Shown: piece after piece, positions 1 to 5,840 of the stretch | Position numbering within the stretch: position 1 is the stretch's first letter | Layout: the number at the start of each line of letters is the position of its first letter | Position numbers and translations under genes: made by a program | DNA from: Myxococcales bacterium | GTDB taxonomy: Bacteria; Desulfobacterota_B; Binatia; UBA1149; SPBQ01 | Length of the DNA stretch: 7,057 nt | Direction: 5' to 3' | Assembly: GCA_004525875.1 (NCBI GenBank) | Contig: SPBQ01000120.1 | Location: forward strand, 1 to 7,057 | The notes under the pieces: generated by a model | The model's input: only the letters and a program-made list of their open reading frames with translations | What the model was told of the DNA's origin: nothing | Database searches by the model: none

Positions 1-1
1 C

Positions 2-1564
2 TGGTCACCGGCGCCCGGCGGCGCCGCTCCCGACTTCCCCGCGACATGGTATCACCAGGCGCTGGCCAACAAGCTCGCCAACACCGACCTCGCGCCCGCC
101 GATAGCGACGTGAGCGCGATCTTCAACGCGGATCTCGACGACAACGACGCCTGCCTGAGCGGCACGAACTGGTACTATTCGACGAACAGCGATCCGGCAC
201 CGGCCGGCACGATCTCGTTCTACCGCGTGGTGCTCCACGAGATCGCGCACGGAGTCGGTTTCAGCTCGTTCGTGAATCCGAGCACGGGGCGACCCTTGAT
301 GGGGCTGCTCGACGTCTTCTCCCGCTTCCTCGAGGACGGCAGCACGGACCTCACGTGGGACCAGATGACGAACGGCGAGCGTGCGGTGTCGGCCGTCGAT
401 CCGGGCGATCTGCTCTGGTCCGGTGAGCTGGTGACGGCCGCCTCCGGCGTTCTCACCTCTGGCACGGTCGGCGCAAAGGTGCGGATGTATGCGCCCGATC
501 CCGTGCAGCCAGGCTCGTCGGTATCGCACTTCGACACGGCGGTGGCGTCCGGATCGGCCGACGAGCTCATGGAGCCGTTCGCGACCGGCGACGAGACGTT
601 CCTCGTTACCGAAGAGCTGCTCGCCGACATCGGGTGGCGCTTACTGTGCGGCAACGGCGCGGTCGACGGCGGCGAGCAGTGTGACGATGACAACACGGTC
701 GGCGGCGATGGTTGCAGCATCCTGTGCCAGGTCGAGCCGTGTCATTCCTGCGATGCGTCGGAGCCGTCGAGCTGCACGCCCGAGACCGGTACTCCCTGCG
801 AGGACGGTGTGTCGTGCACGACGGAGAGCTGCAGCGCGGGCGTCTGCACTTCCGACGCGACCGAGTGCGCGCTCGATCATTTCAAGCTCTACAAGGCTAG
901 ATCGGCCAACGGTTCCGTGAAGTTCAGCGCGCGCGAGGTGTCACTGCTCGATGAGTTCGAGGACAAGATGACGCTGGTCGCGAAGCCGGAGCGGGTCGGC
1001 AATCCCGCCGACAAGAACGGCGAGGGTATCAGCATCCCGGAGGCGCATCTGGTCTGCTACAAGATCAAGGACGCGAAGACCGATCCCGCACAGCTGAGGT
1101 TCGTACGCCGTTCGGTGCAGATGATGAACCCATTCGGCACGGAGGATCTCGACGTTCTGAAGCCGACCGCTCTGCGTGTCCCTGCGGCGACCGGCGGGTC
1201 CTTCGCACCGGAGGCGCCGGCCTCAGGCGTTCTCGATCATTTCAAGTGCTACAAGGCCAAGCCTTCCAAGGGGGGCACGAAGTTCGAACCCCGGACAGTG
1301 ACGCTCGTTGATGGGTTCGAGAACAAGGAGACCGTCGCGCTCAAGCCGGCGGAGATCTGCAATCCGGTGGACCGGGAAGGCGAGGGAGTCATCGACCCTG
1401 CGGGGCATCTGGAGTGTTACAGGATCAAGGACGCGAAGACGGACCCTCGCCAGCCGAAGTTCTCCGGTGCCGATGTGTTCGCGACGAACCCGTTCGGTAG
1501 CGAGATCCTGAGGGCTACCAAGCCCGATCGGCTCTGCGTGCCCTCGACGAGGCAGGATCTCTAG
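2..1564 (+). CDS. Secreted M8-like metzincin protease with Cys-rich repeat and duplicated C-terminal module (5' partial)
   Basis: The frame is open to the left edge, so the N-terminus and any signal peptide are missing; 520 residues are visible. A GTG at 110 is in frame, but coding sequence clearly continues upstream, so it is not the start. Residues 79-87 read HEIAHGVGF, a zinc-protease motif. The usual metzincin third ligand at motif position 11 is Ser. However, SHFD (His176), then DELMEP (Met190) and LADIGW (207-212) match the far-downstream third His and Met-turn of leishmanolysin (M8) proteases, so an active zinc site is plausible. Residues 216-247 are a DUF4215/myxococcal Cys-rich repeat (CGNG...GEQCDDDN...GDGCS), followed by more cysteines to about 289. 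Two homologous modules of about 105 residues (291-397 and 411-515) end the protein. I infer an extracellular or surface protease; its substrate is unknown. It converges on the crotonase gene with a 23-base gap. Confidence 0.85.
   Translation, partial: WSPAPGGAAPDFPATWYHQALANKLANTDLAPADSDVSAIFNADLDDNDACLSGTNWYYSTNSDPAPAGTISFYRVVLHEIAHGVGFSSFVNPSTGRPLMGLLDVFSRFLEDGSTDLTWDQMTNGERAVSAVDPGDLLWSGELVTAASGVLTSGTVGAKVRMYAPDPVQPGSSVSHFDTAVASGSADELMEPFATGDETFLVTEELLADIGWRLLCGNGAVDGGEQCDDDNTVGGDGCSILCQVEPCHSCDASEPSSCTPETGTPCEDGVSCTTESCSAGVCTSDATECALDHFKLYKARSANGSVKFSAREVSLLDEFEDKMTLVAKPERVGNPADKNGEGISIPEAHLVCYKIKDAKTDPAQLRFVRRSVQMMNPFGTEDLDVLKPTALRVPAATGGSFAPEAPASGVLDHFKCYKAKPSKGGTKFEPRTVTLVDGFENKETVALKPAEICNPVDREGEGVIDPAGHLECYRIKDAKTDPRQPKFSGADVFATNPFGSEILRATKPDRLCVPSTRQDL
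647..868 (+). other. Cysteine-rich DUF4215-type region within the protease
   Basis: This part of the protease gene encodes visible residues 216-289. The first half has the spacing CGNG-x5-GEQCDDDN-x5-GDGCS-x3-C, which is the myxococcal cysteine-rich repeat (DUF4215). The second half has regularly spaced Cys (CHSC, SSC, TPC, VSC, ESC, VC, EC) resembling the Cys-rich linkers that often follow such repeats. These domains are normally disulfide-bonded and extracellular, which supports export of the parent protein. It probably acts as a rigid spacer between the protease and the C-terminal modules. Confidence 0.75.
872..1546 (+). repeat. Tandem duplication of a ~105-residue protein module (copies 872-1189 and 1232-1546)
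   Basis: Both copies begin with the same 15 bases at 872 and 1232 (protein LDHFK), and both carry a nearly identical stretch encoding IKDAKTDP about 200 bases in. In order they share LDHFK-x-YKA, a KF segment, L-x-D-x-FE-x-K, a KP-x-E segment, NP-x-D, GEG, HL-x-CY-x-IKDAKTDP, NPFG and L-x-VP. Copy 2 has four cysteines (visible residues 416, 453, 472, 512). Copy 1 keeps only one, Cys352, with Leu296, Gly333 and Arg392 at the other three places. Modules of this LDHFKCYK type recur in secreted deltaproteobacterial proteins; I cannot confirm a family name and their function is unknown to me. Confidence 0.85.
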
Positions 1565-1587
1565 CCGCCGCTAGCCGACATCCTTGT

Positions 1588-2433
1588 CTAGGACTCTCGG
1601 TCTTTCGATGACACGTTCGAGAAGTCCGGCCGGCGCTTCTCGAAGAAGGCGGTGATCGCCTCGATGTTCTCGGGCGACCCGATACGGTCCACGAACGCCG
1701 CGTCCTCGCGCCTGCGTGCGGCGGCGACCTGCTCGCTGCGCGTGGCGAGCAAGAGCTGTTTGGTGCGGCGCAGCGAGCCGAGCGGCTTGGCCGCGAGATG
1801 CTCAGCGCGTGCGCGTGCGGCATCCATGAGCGCCTCCCGGTCGCACAGGTGTGTGCCGATGCCCAGCTCGACGGCACGCTCGCCATCGATGAAGTCCGAC
1901 TCGAAGAGCAGATCGACGGCGTTGCGGTAACCGATGATGGCCGCAAACAGATAGCTGCTGGCGGCTTCGGGAACCACGCCGAGCGTCACGAAGGGCGCGC
2001 GAAGCCGAGCACCGCGCGCGATGTAGACGTAATCGCAGTGCAGCAGCAGCGTGATCCCGATGCCCACGCCCACGCCTTCGACGGCCGCTACCAGCGGCTT
2101 GTCGAAGCGGCAGAGCGCGTCCAGGAAACGCGAGAATCCGTTGTCGTTTCCCGACTGCTGCGGCTCTCCGGGCTGGCTCCCGCCGGCATCGTCGGTCGGG
2201 CTCAATGCGTTCATCTCGGCCAGGTCCTGTCCGGCGGAGAAGGCGCCTCCGGCGCCCGTGACGACGATGGCCCGTACCGCGTCGTCGTCCAGCGCTCGTT
2301 CGAACGCCTCGGTGGCCTCGCGCCACATCGTGGAGTTGAACGCGTTCTTCTGTCGTGGTCGGTTGAACGTGATCGTGAGAACGCCGGCGGACAGATTTTC
2401 TAGAATAGTCGATGCCTGTTGTTCTGTTGCCAT
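1588..2433 (-). CDS. Crotonase-family enoyl-CoA isomerase (delta3,delta2 type)
   Basis: This is a 281-residue crotonase-fold protein, probably a cytosolic enzyme of fatty or aryl acyl-CoA metabolism. The first oxyanion-hole segment is AFSAGQDL (64-71) and the second GVGVGIGITLLLHCD (120-134). Aligned by eye to rat enoyl-CoA hydratase, the two catalytic Glu are replaced by Thr128 and Phe148, so ordinary hydration is unlikely. Instead APFVTLGVVPEAASS (146-160) matches the APF-x2-LG-x2-PE-x2-SS pattern of peroxisomal delta3,delta2-enoyl-CoA isomerases such as human ECI2, with Glu156 as the likely catalytic base. Isomerases of this kind move cis-3 or trans-3 double bonds to trans-2, allowing unsaturated acyl chains into beta-oxidation. 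A hydrophilic, Gly/Gln/Asp-rich loop at about 78-100 is somewhat long for the family. No clear Shine-Dalgarno precedes the ATG. It is transcribed divergently from the DUF1329 gene, with 144 bases between starts. Confidence 0.85.
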   Translation of the reverse strand: MATEQQASTILENLSAGVLTITFNRPRQKNAFNSTMWREATEAFERALDDDAVRAIVVTGAGGAFSAGQDLAEMNALSPTDDAGGSQPGEPQQSGNDNGFSRFLDALCRFDKPLVAAVEGVGVGIGITLLLHCDYVYIARGARLRAPFVTLGVVPEAASSYLFAAIIGYRNAVDLLFESDFIDGERAVELGIGTHLCDREALMDAARARAEHLAAKPLGSLRRTKQLLLATRSEQVAAARRREDAAFVDRIGSPENIEAITAFFEKRRPDFSNVSSKDRES

Positions 2434-2577
2434 CGGAACGGCGTTTTCGCAGCCGACCGTGACGAGTGCAAGCGCCCGGTGTGGCGTTACCGGTCGGGTT
2501 CCGCGTATGATCGCGCCCCCGGGGCGAGGTCGCGCAGGACGGCGACCTTACCGCTCCCGATCCGGAGGTTGCCCGCA
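2434..2577. promoter_or_regulatory. Divergent intergenic region between isomerase and DUF1329 genes
   Basis: These 144 bases separate two divergent starts and must hold a promoter for each unless one is read from elsewhere. On the + strand, TATGAT at 2506-2511 is one base from the -10 consensus, but no convincing -35 lies 16-18 bases upstream. On the - strand, TTGCAC (2471-2466) and GAAAAC (2448-2443) are 17 bases apart but match consensus poorly. If used, they would start transcription within a few bases of the isomerase ATG, which would fit its missing Shine-Dalgarno. No inverted repeat stands out as an operator. Confidence 0.35.
2564..2568 (+). promoter_or_regulatory. Ribosome binding site of the DUF1329 gene
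   Basis: GGAGG lies 9 bases before the ATG at 2578. It decides the start: the open frame extends back to 2419, but the upstream part has no such signal and would place 53 Arg/Cys-rich residues in front of a normal signal peptide. Three consecutive ATG codons (2578, 2581, 2584) follow, so the exact one used is uncertain. Confidence 0.75.
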
Positions 2578-3918
2578 ATGATGATGTCCGACGCCTCGCC
2601 GGCGGCCGCGCAGCCGACTGGTATCAGCTCGAAGATCACCGTTCGGTTGCTTGTCCTCGTCGCATTCATGCTGGTGGCCTTCACGCCCTTCGCGGCCTGG
2701 GCCGACGTCGCGCCCGGCGACATCATCAACCGCAAGAACATGCAGAAGCTCGACGATCTCGCGCCGGAGGGCGTCGGGTGGTGCGTCGAGAACGGCATGG
2801 AGATGGAGATCGTTCCCTACGAGCGGATCACCGTCCCCGACGACTACCAGGCCGCCACCGAGAAATACTCCGCTCAGGTCAAGCTCGGCGAGGACAACGA
2901 GCTGCTGAACTGGGTGTCGGGTCTTCCGTTCCCGGACATCGATCCGAGCGATCCGAAAGCCGCCACCAAGATCATGTACAACTTCCAGCGCACGCACTAC
3001 TTCACGGAGACGCTGGACTTGAATCTCATGGACGCCGACACCGGCGCGCTCTACCGCGACGCCCAGGGCAACGCGAAGTACCAGGTCGAGCGACACTTCA
3101 TTCCTGAATGGTTCCGCGTGCTGCGCTTCCAGGGCCGATTGCGCAACGACCCCAAGCCCTCGATCGAGCCCAACAAGGACGAGGTCTTTTACAAGGCCGG
3201 CCTGTACCCGCTCATCGAGCCGTTCGATCTGAAGGGCGTCGGTGGCGTGAGCTTTCGCTTCCTCGATCAGGCGCGGCACGACGACACGTGGCTGTATCTC
3301 CCGTTCGTCCGGCGCGTGCGCCGCATGTCCACGACCCAGCGCAGCGATGCGCTGTTCGGCCAGGATATCGACGTCGATAGCTACGGCGGCTACGCCGGCC
3401 AGATCCCGTGGTTCGAGTGGAAGCTGCTCGGCGAGAAGCCGTTGCTCGCATCACTTCACGGCAAGCGGCTCCCGCCCCAGCCGTGCAAGGACGACGGCGG
3501 CATGACGTTCTGCGAGCCCTGGGAGATGCGCCCGTCGGTCTATATCGTCGAGGGTAAGCCGAAGTGGCCGAACTACGCGTTCTCCAAGCGGATCATTTAT
3601 GTGGACAAGGAAGCCAACATCATCCCGTATTCCGATCTGTACGATCCGGGTGGTGAGCTGTGGAAGACGGTTATCCTGAGCTTCCGTGTGTCGAATCGCC
3701 CCAACCCGAAGGTGGATTTCGAGTATCCGGAATCGCGTATGTTCGCCTACGCTTACTCCGTGATCGACATCCAGCTTCAGCACAGCACGCGCGTCGCGAT
3801 TCCCGGTCTCGCCTACCAGGACGAGCCCGGGTGGTATCTCGACCTCGGCTTCGATCACCCCTCGGCGGTGCCCGAGGACTGGTACTCGGTCCGGTCGCTG
3901 ATCTCGGGAGGCCGCTGA
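2578..3918 (+). CDS. Exported DUF1329-family protein
   Basis: The protein has 446 residues from the ATG at 2578. Residues 19-42 form a signal peptide: Lys19 and Arg23, a hydrophobic core at about 24-41, then AWA with predicted cleavage before Asp43, so the mature protein is periplasmic or envelope-bound. There is no lipobox cysteine. The family signature is clear at 238-286: WLYLPFVRRVRRMST, then QRSDALFGQDIDVDSYGGY, ending in WKLLGE. The C-terminal half keeps the W-x-R-x-YV-x-D type strand pattern (337-344) and a long beta-rich end. DUF1329 proteins are usually 400-460 residues, so this one looks complete. Members often sit beside RND/MMPL exporters and DUF1302 proteins and are related by fold to LolA/LolB lipid-binding proteins; the biochemical role is unsettled. 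Here it is 27 bases upstream of a DUF1330 gene, probably co-transcribed. No transporter gene is in the window. Confidence 0.9.
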   Translation: MMMSDASPAAAQPTGISSKITVRLLVLVAFMLVAFTPFAAWADVAPGDIINRKNMQKLDDLAPEGVGWCVENGMEMEIVPYERITVPDDYQAATEKYSAQVKLGEDNELLNWVSGLPFPDIDPSDPKAATKIMYNFQRTHYFTETLDLNLMDADTGALYRDAQGNAKYQVERHFIPEWFRVLRFQGRLRNDPKPSIEPNKDEVFYKAGLYPLIEPFDLKGVGGVSFRFLDQARHDDTWLYLPFVRRVRRMSTTQRSDALFGQDIDVDSYGGYAGQIPWFEWKLLGEKPLLASLHGKRLPPQPCKDDGGMTFCEPWEMRPSVYIVEGKPKWPNYAFSKRIIYVDKEANIIPYSDLYDPGGELWKTVILSFRVSNRPNPKVDFEYPESRMFAYAYSVIDIQLQHSTRVAIPGLAYQDEPGWYLDLGFDHPSAVPEDWYSVRSLISGGR

Positions 3919-3934
3919 GTCGAGGCGGCCACAT

Positions 3935-3940
3935 AGGAGA
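3935..3940 (+). promoter_or_regulatory. Ribosome binding site of the DUF1330 gene
   Basis: AGGAGA ends 5 bases before the ATG at 3946, inside the 27-base gap after the DUF1329 stop. The gap leaves little space for a separate promoter, which supports one transcript for both genes. Confidence 0.7.
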
Positions 3941-3945
3941 GTTTC

Positions 3946-4332
3946 ATGGCAGACGACTCGACTCGATCCTCAGCTGAAGAGGAGATCAACCAGGAGGCCT
4001 TCGCGGCGTTCGCGGCCAAGGGCGGGCAGGGCCCGATCGTGATGTTGAATCTTCTGAAGTTCAAGCCCGACGGCGGTCTCGAAAGCTACATGACGTACGG
4101 CGAGGCCGTAGCGCCCCTGCTCGAGAAGGTCGGCGGAAAGATCAACTACCGCGGGGCGGCCGACGAGCTCATGATCGGCGCCGAGGACTGGGATCTGATC
4201 GCGCTGGTGGAATATCCGACCCGGCAGGCATTCATCGACATGGTCACGTCGGATGCGTACCAGGCCATCATGCACTATCGCGAGGAGGCACTGGTGCGCT
4301 CGGTGCTGTACGCGAGCAACCCGCTGGGTTGA
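3946..4332 (+). CDS. DUF1330-family small alpha/beta protein
   Basis: The product is 128 residues with no signal peptide or membrane segment, so it is probably cytosolic. After a charged N-terminal extension (1-24), it follows the DUF1330 dimeric alpha-beta barrel plan. This begins with a first strand GPIVMLNLLKFKP (29-41), then a helix with YMTYGEAVAPLLEKVGGKI, and a strand ending in DWDLIALVEYPTRQAFIDM. The closing segment is SDAYQAIMHYREEALVRSVL. Proteins of this superfamily bind small hydrophobic ligands or act as cofactor-free enzymes in some branches, but no function is established for this one. It follows the exported DUF1329 gene by 27 bases. The two products should be in different compartments, so a shared pathway is more likely than a complex. 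Confidence 0.85.
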   Translation: MADDSTRSSAEEEINQEAFAAFAAKGGQGPIVMLNLLKFKPDGGLESYMTYGEAVAPLLEKVGGKINYRGAADELMIGAEDWDLIALVEYPTRQAFIDMVTSDAYQAIMHYREEALVRSVLYASNPLG

Positions 4333-4429
4333 GCCGGGGCAGGCGCGCTAGGTCGCGCGGGCGGCCCGAATCAGTGGCTCTCTCCGCTGCGGCCTGACTC
4401 CGTTGCGACGCGAGCAGGGGCCCGCAGGC
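4333..4429. terminator. Convergent intergenic region with weak GC hairpins
   Basis: These 97 bases lie between the converging stops of the DUF1330 and MaoC genes. GCGCG (4343-4347) and CGCGC (4354-4358) can form a 5-bp stem with a 6-base loop. GGCCTG (4391-4396) pairs with CAGGCC (4425-4430) across a long loop. Neither has a T-tract, so this is at best a weak or Rho-dependent termination region for both strands. No coding potential is visible. Confidence 0.25.
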
Positions 4430-4888
4430 CTACTTGGGATAGAATCGGCTGATCGTGTCGGCAACGCAGGCAGGCCGGTGGTTACCCGCGACCTCGACCG
4501 TGACGCGCACGACGGCCTGGTAACCGCCCTTCACTTCCTCGACGCTCACGAGATCTCCGCCACCGCGGACCTTCGAGCGCACCGGCACCGGTGCGGGGAA
4601 GCGAACCTTCTCGCAGCCGTAGTTCACGCCCATCGAGATATTCTCGACGCGAACGATCTGGGGCAGGAAGTAGTTGACGAGCGAGAGCGTCAGGTAGCCG
4701 TGCGCGATCGTGGCCCCGAACGGGCCATCCTTGGCGCGCTCGGGGTCGACGTGGATCCACTGGTGGTCACCGGTGGCGTCCGCGAACAAGTTGATGCGAT
4801 CCTGGCTGATCTTGAGCCAGTCGCTGTAGCCGAGATGCTGTCCGACCTTGTCGGCGAGCTCCATCGGCGATCCGAACACCGTTGCCAT
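4430..4888 (-). CDS. MaoC-like (R)-specific enoyl-CoA hydratase
   Basis: This 152-residue single hot-dog-fold protein is likely a cytosolic (R)-specific trans-2-enoyl-CoA hydratase. The hydratase-2 signature is present at 36-67: ADATGDHQWIHVDPERA, then GPFGATIAHGYLT. Asp41 and His46 have the spacing of the catalytic Asp31/His36 pair in Aeromonas PhaJ. The length and the segments VNYGCEKVRFPAPVPVRSKV (88-107) and ACVADTISRF (140-149) closely resemble, from memory, mycobacterial Rv0130 (HtdZ), a characterised R-hydratase of 151 residues. A GGAG is 10-11 bases before the ATG. The gene begins 20 bases after the stop of the upstream SDR gene on the same strand. An SDR making or using (R)-3-hydroxyacyl-CoA next to this hydratase would be a coherent pair, though the SDR could also belong to another step. 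Confidence 0.9.
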   Translation of the reverse strand: MATVFGSPMELADKVGQHLGYSDWLKISQDRINLFADATGDHQWIHVDPERAKDGPFGATIAHGYLTLSLVNYFLPQIVRVENISMGVNYGCEKVRFPAPVPVRSKVRGGGDLVSVEEVKGGYQAVVRVTVEVAGNHRPACVADTISRFYPK

Positions 4889-4898
4889 CTCGATTCGT

Positions 4899-4903
4899 CT
4901 CCT
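4899..4903 (-). promoter_or_regulatory. Ribosome binding site of the MaoC gene
   Basis: On the minus strand AGGAG lies 10 bases before the ATG, within the 20-base gap to the upstream SDR stop. It supports the ATG at 4888 and translation from a shared transcript. Confidence 0.6.
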
Positions 4904-4908
4904 GTCGA

Positions 4909-5703
4909 TCAGTCTTTCTTGTCGTCGGCCGAATCGTTGCGAGCGGCGTCGAGGAAGGCGGGCCGTTCGCCGCCGCCGTGCAACAGCACGCTCGCGCCGC
5001 TGACGTAGCTGGCCAGCGGAGAGGCCAGGTACAGGCAGGTGTCGCCCACATCCTCGGGCTCAGCCAGGCGGCCCAGCGGTACCGTGCGCGCGACCGAGGC
5101 GATGCCTTTCTCGTCGCCGTAGTGCAGGTGCGCCAGCTCGGTCTTGACCATGCCGGCCGTGATCGCGGTTACGCGAACCTTCGGGGCCCATTCGACGGCG
5201 AGGCTCTGTGTCAGGCTCAGTAGCCCGGCCTTGGCCGCGCCGTACGCGGCCGTTCCGGGTGAAGAACGGATGGCGCTCACGCTGGCGATGTTGATGATGA
5301 CGCCGCCCGAATCCTGAGCTTGCATGACGGCGTTGGCTCGCTGGGCGAATACCAGCGGTGCGATCAGATTGAGCTGAATGATCTTCTCCGAGAAGCGCGG
5401 CGACGCCGTGGCGGCCTCGGCGAAGGGGGCGCCACCGGCGTTATTGACGAGCACGTCGAGGCGTCCATGACGATCGACCGCTGCCTTGACGACCGCGTCC
5501 ACTTGCGCTGGGTCGCGCACGTCGGCGGCCTGGAACCAGGCTGTGCGCGAACCGGCGGCCGGGAGCTCGTCGGGCTCACTGCGTCCGCAGACCACGACAT
5601 CGGCGCCGGCCTCGAGGAACCGCCGCGTGATGCCTCGGCCGACGCCCCGGCCGCCGCCGGTCACGATCGCGACCTTACCGCTGAAGTCGAGTGGGTTGCT
5701 CAC
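4909..5703 (-). CDS. SDR-family oxidoreductase, probably NADP(H)-dependent
   Basis: From a GTG at 5703 the product has 264 residues, a normal classical-SDR length. The frame is open back to an ATG at 5775, but that would add 24 Arg-rich residues and would start upstream of the best promoter, so I prefer GTG. The cofactor motif TGGGRGVG is at 15-22. Gly40-Arg41 at the end of strand 2 favours NADP(H). NNAG is at 87-90. The catalytic tetrad is complete: Asn112, Ser141, Tyr154, Lys158. The HGGG near the C-terminus replaces the more usual DGG, and a charged tail (DSADDKKD) ends the protein. It is followed by the MaoC hydratase gene after 20 bases. A 3-oxoacyl-CoA reductase or 3-hydroxyacyl-CoA dehydrogenase role is inferred from that neighbour; the sequence alone does not fix the substrate. 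Confidence 0.85.
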   Translation of the reverse strand: MSNPLDFSGKVAIVTGGGRGVGRGITRRFLEAGADVVVCGRSEPDELPAAGSRTAWFQAADVRDPAQVDAVVKAAVDRHGRLDVLVNNAGGAPFAEAATASPRFSEKIIQLNLIAPLVFAQRANAVMQAQDSGGVIINIASVSAIRSSPGTAAYGAAKAGLLSLTQSLAVEWAPKVRVTAITAGMVKTELAHLHYGDEKGIASVARTVPLGRLAEPEDVGDTCLYLASPLASYVSGASVLLHGGGERPAFLDAARNDSADDKKD

Positions 5704-5732
5704 GATCCGCCGCCGCGTGCTCCAGAGCGCGA

Positions 5733-5761
5733 AGTCTAGGCGCCCGCGCCCGTGGTGGCAA
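5733..5761 (-). promoter_or_regulatory. Sigma70-like promoter of the SDR-MaoC operon
   Basis: On the minus strand TTGCCA (5761-5756) is five of six to the -35 consensus. After a spacer of exactly 17 bases, TAGACT (5738-5733) is four of six to the -10. Transcription would begin near 5726, giving a leader of about 23 bases before the GTG at 5703. The leader contains GGAG (5723-5720), rather far from the start (16 bases). Confidence 0.5.
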
Positions 5762-5782
5762 CCGGCGGCGCTCACTCGCTAT

Positions 5783-5795
5783 CCTTGCCGCAAGG
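5783..5795. repeat. Short perfect inverted repeat in the divergent SDR region
   Basis: CCTTG-CCG-CAAGG is a perfect 5-bp dyad with a 3-base centre, about midway between the two divergent SDR starts. It overlaps TTGCCG (5785-5790), a possible weak -35 for the rightward gene (TTGCCG-17-TGCGAT). A regulator site is possible, but a 5-bp dyad in GC-rich DNA can arise by chance. Confidence 0.25.
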
Positions 5796-5827
5796 CAGCG
5801 TTCGGTGTGCGATGGCTTCCAGCTCGG

Positions 5828-5834
5828 AAGGAGG
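5828..5834 (+). promoter_or_regulatory. Ribosome binding site of the second SDR gene
   Basis: AAGGAGG, a near-perfect Shine-Dalgarno sequence, ends 6 bases before the ATG at 5841. It is the strongest in the window and fixes that start although the frame is open back to 5691. Confidence 0.85.
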
Positions 5835-5840
5835 CAGAAC

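Noticed and set aside
236..268. The protease as a dead enzyme because HExxHxxGxxH lacks its last His
   Set aside because: The distant SHFD and DELMEP motifs supply a leishmanolysin-type third ligand and Met-turn, so loss of activity is not supported.
872..1546. The DNA repeat as a mobile element or CRISPR-like array
   Set aside because: The two copies are in one frame, about 105 codons long, with protein-level conservation; this is an intragenic domain duplication.
1565..1587. Terminator between the protease and crotonase stops
   Set aside because: The 23-base gap has only a short imperfect GC palindrome around CTAG and no T-tract on either strand.
2419..2577. Upstream extension of the DUF1329 frame by 53 residues
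   Set aside because: It would bury the signal peptide, lacks a ribosome binding site and overlaps the divergent isomerase start; GGAGG at 2564-2568 points to 2578.
1798..2581. Several plus- and minus-strand frames of 176-258 codons overlapping the crotonase
   Set aside because: They are frame shadows of the crotonase, which has clear conserved motifs through its whole length.
2548..3279. A 243-codon minus-strand frame opposite the DUF1329 gene
   Set aside because: It is the antisense shadow of a gene with clear family motifs and signal peptide; the composition (Val, Arg, Asp, Leu-rich) has no domain and no start signal.
5691..5840. Upstream extension of the second SDR frame by 50 residues
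   Set aside because: The extension is Arg/Ser/Ala-rich, overlaps the other SDR start and the divergent promoter, and the strong AAGGAGG at 5828 selects 5841.
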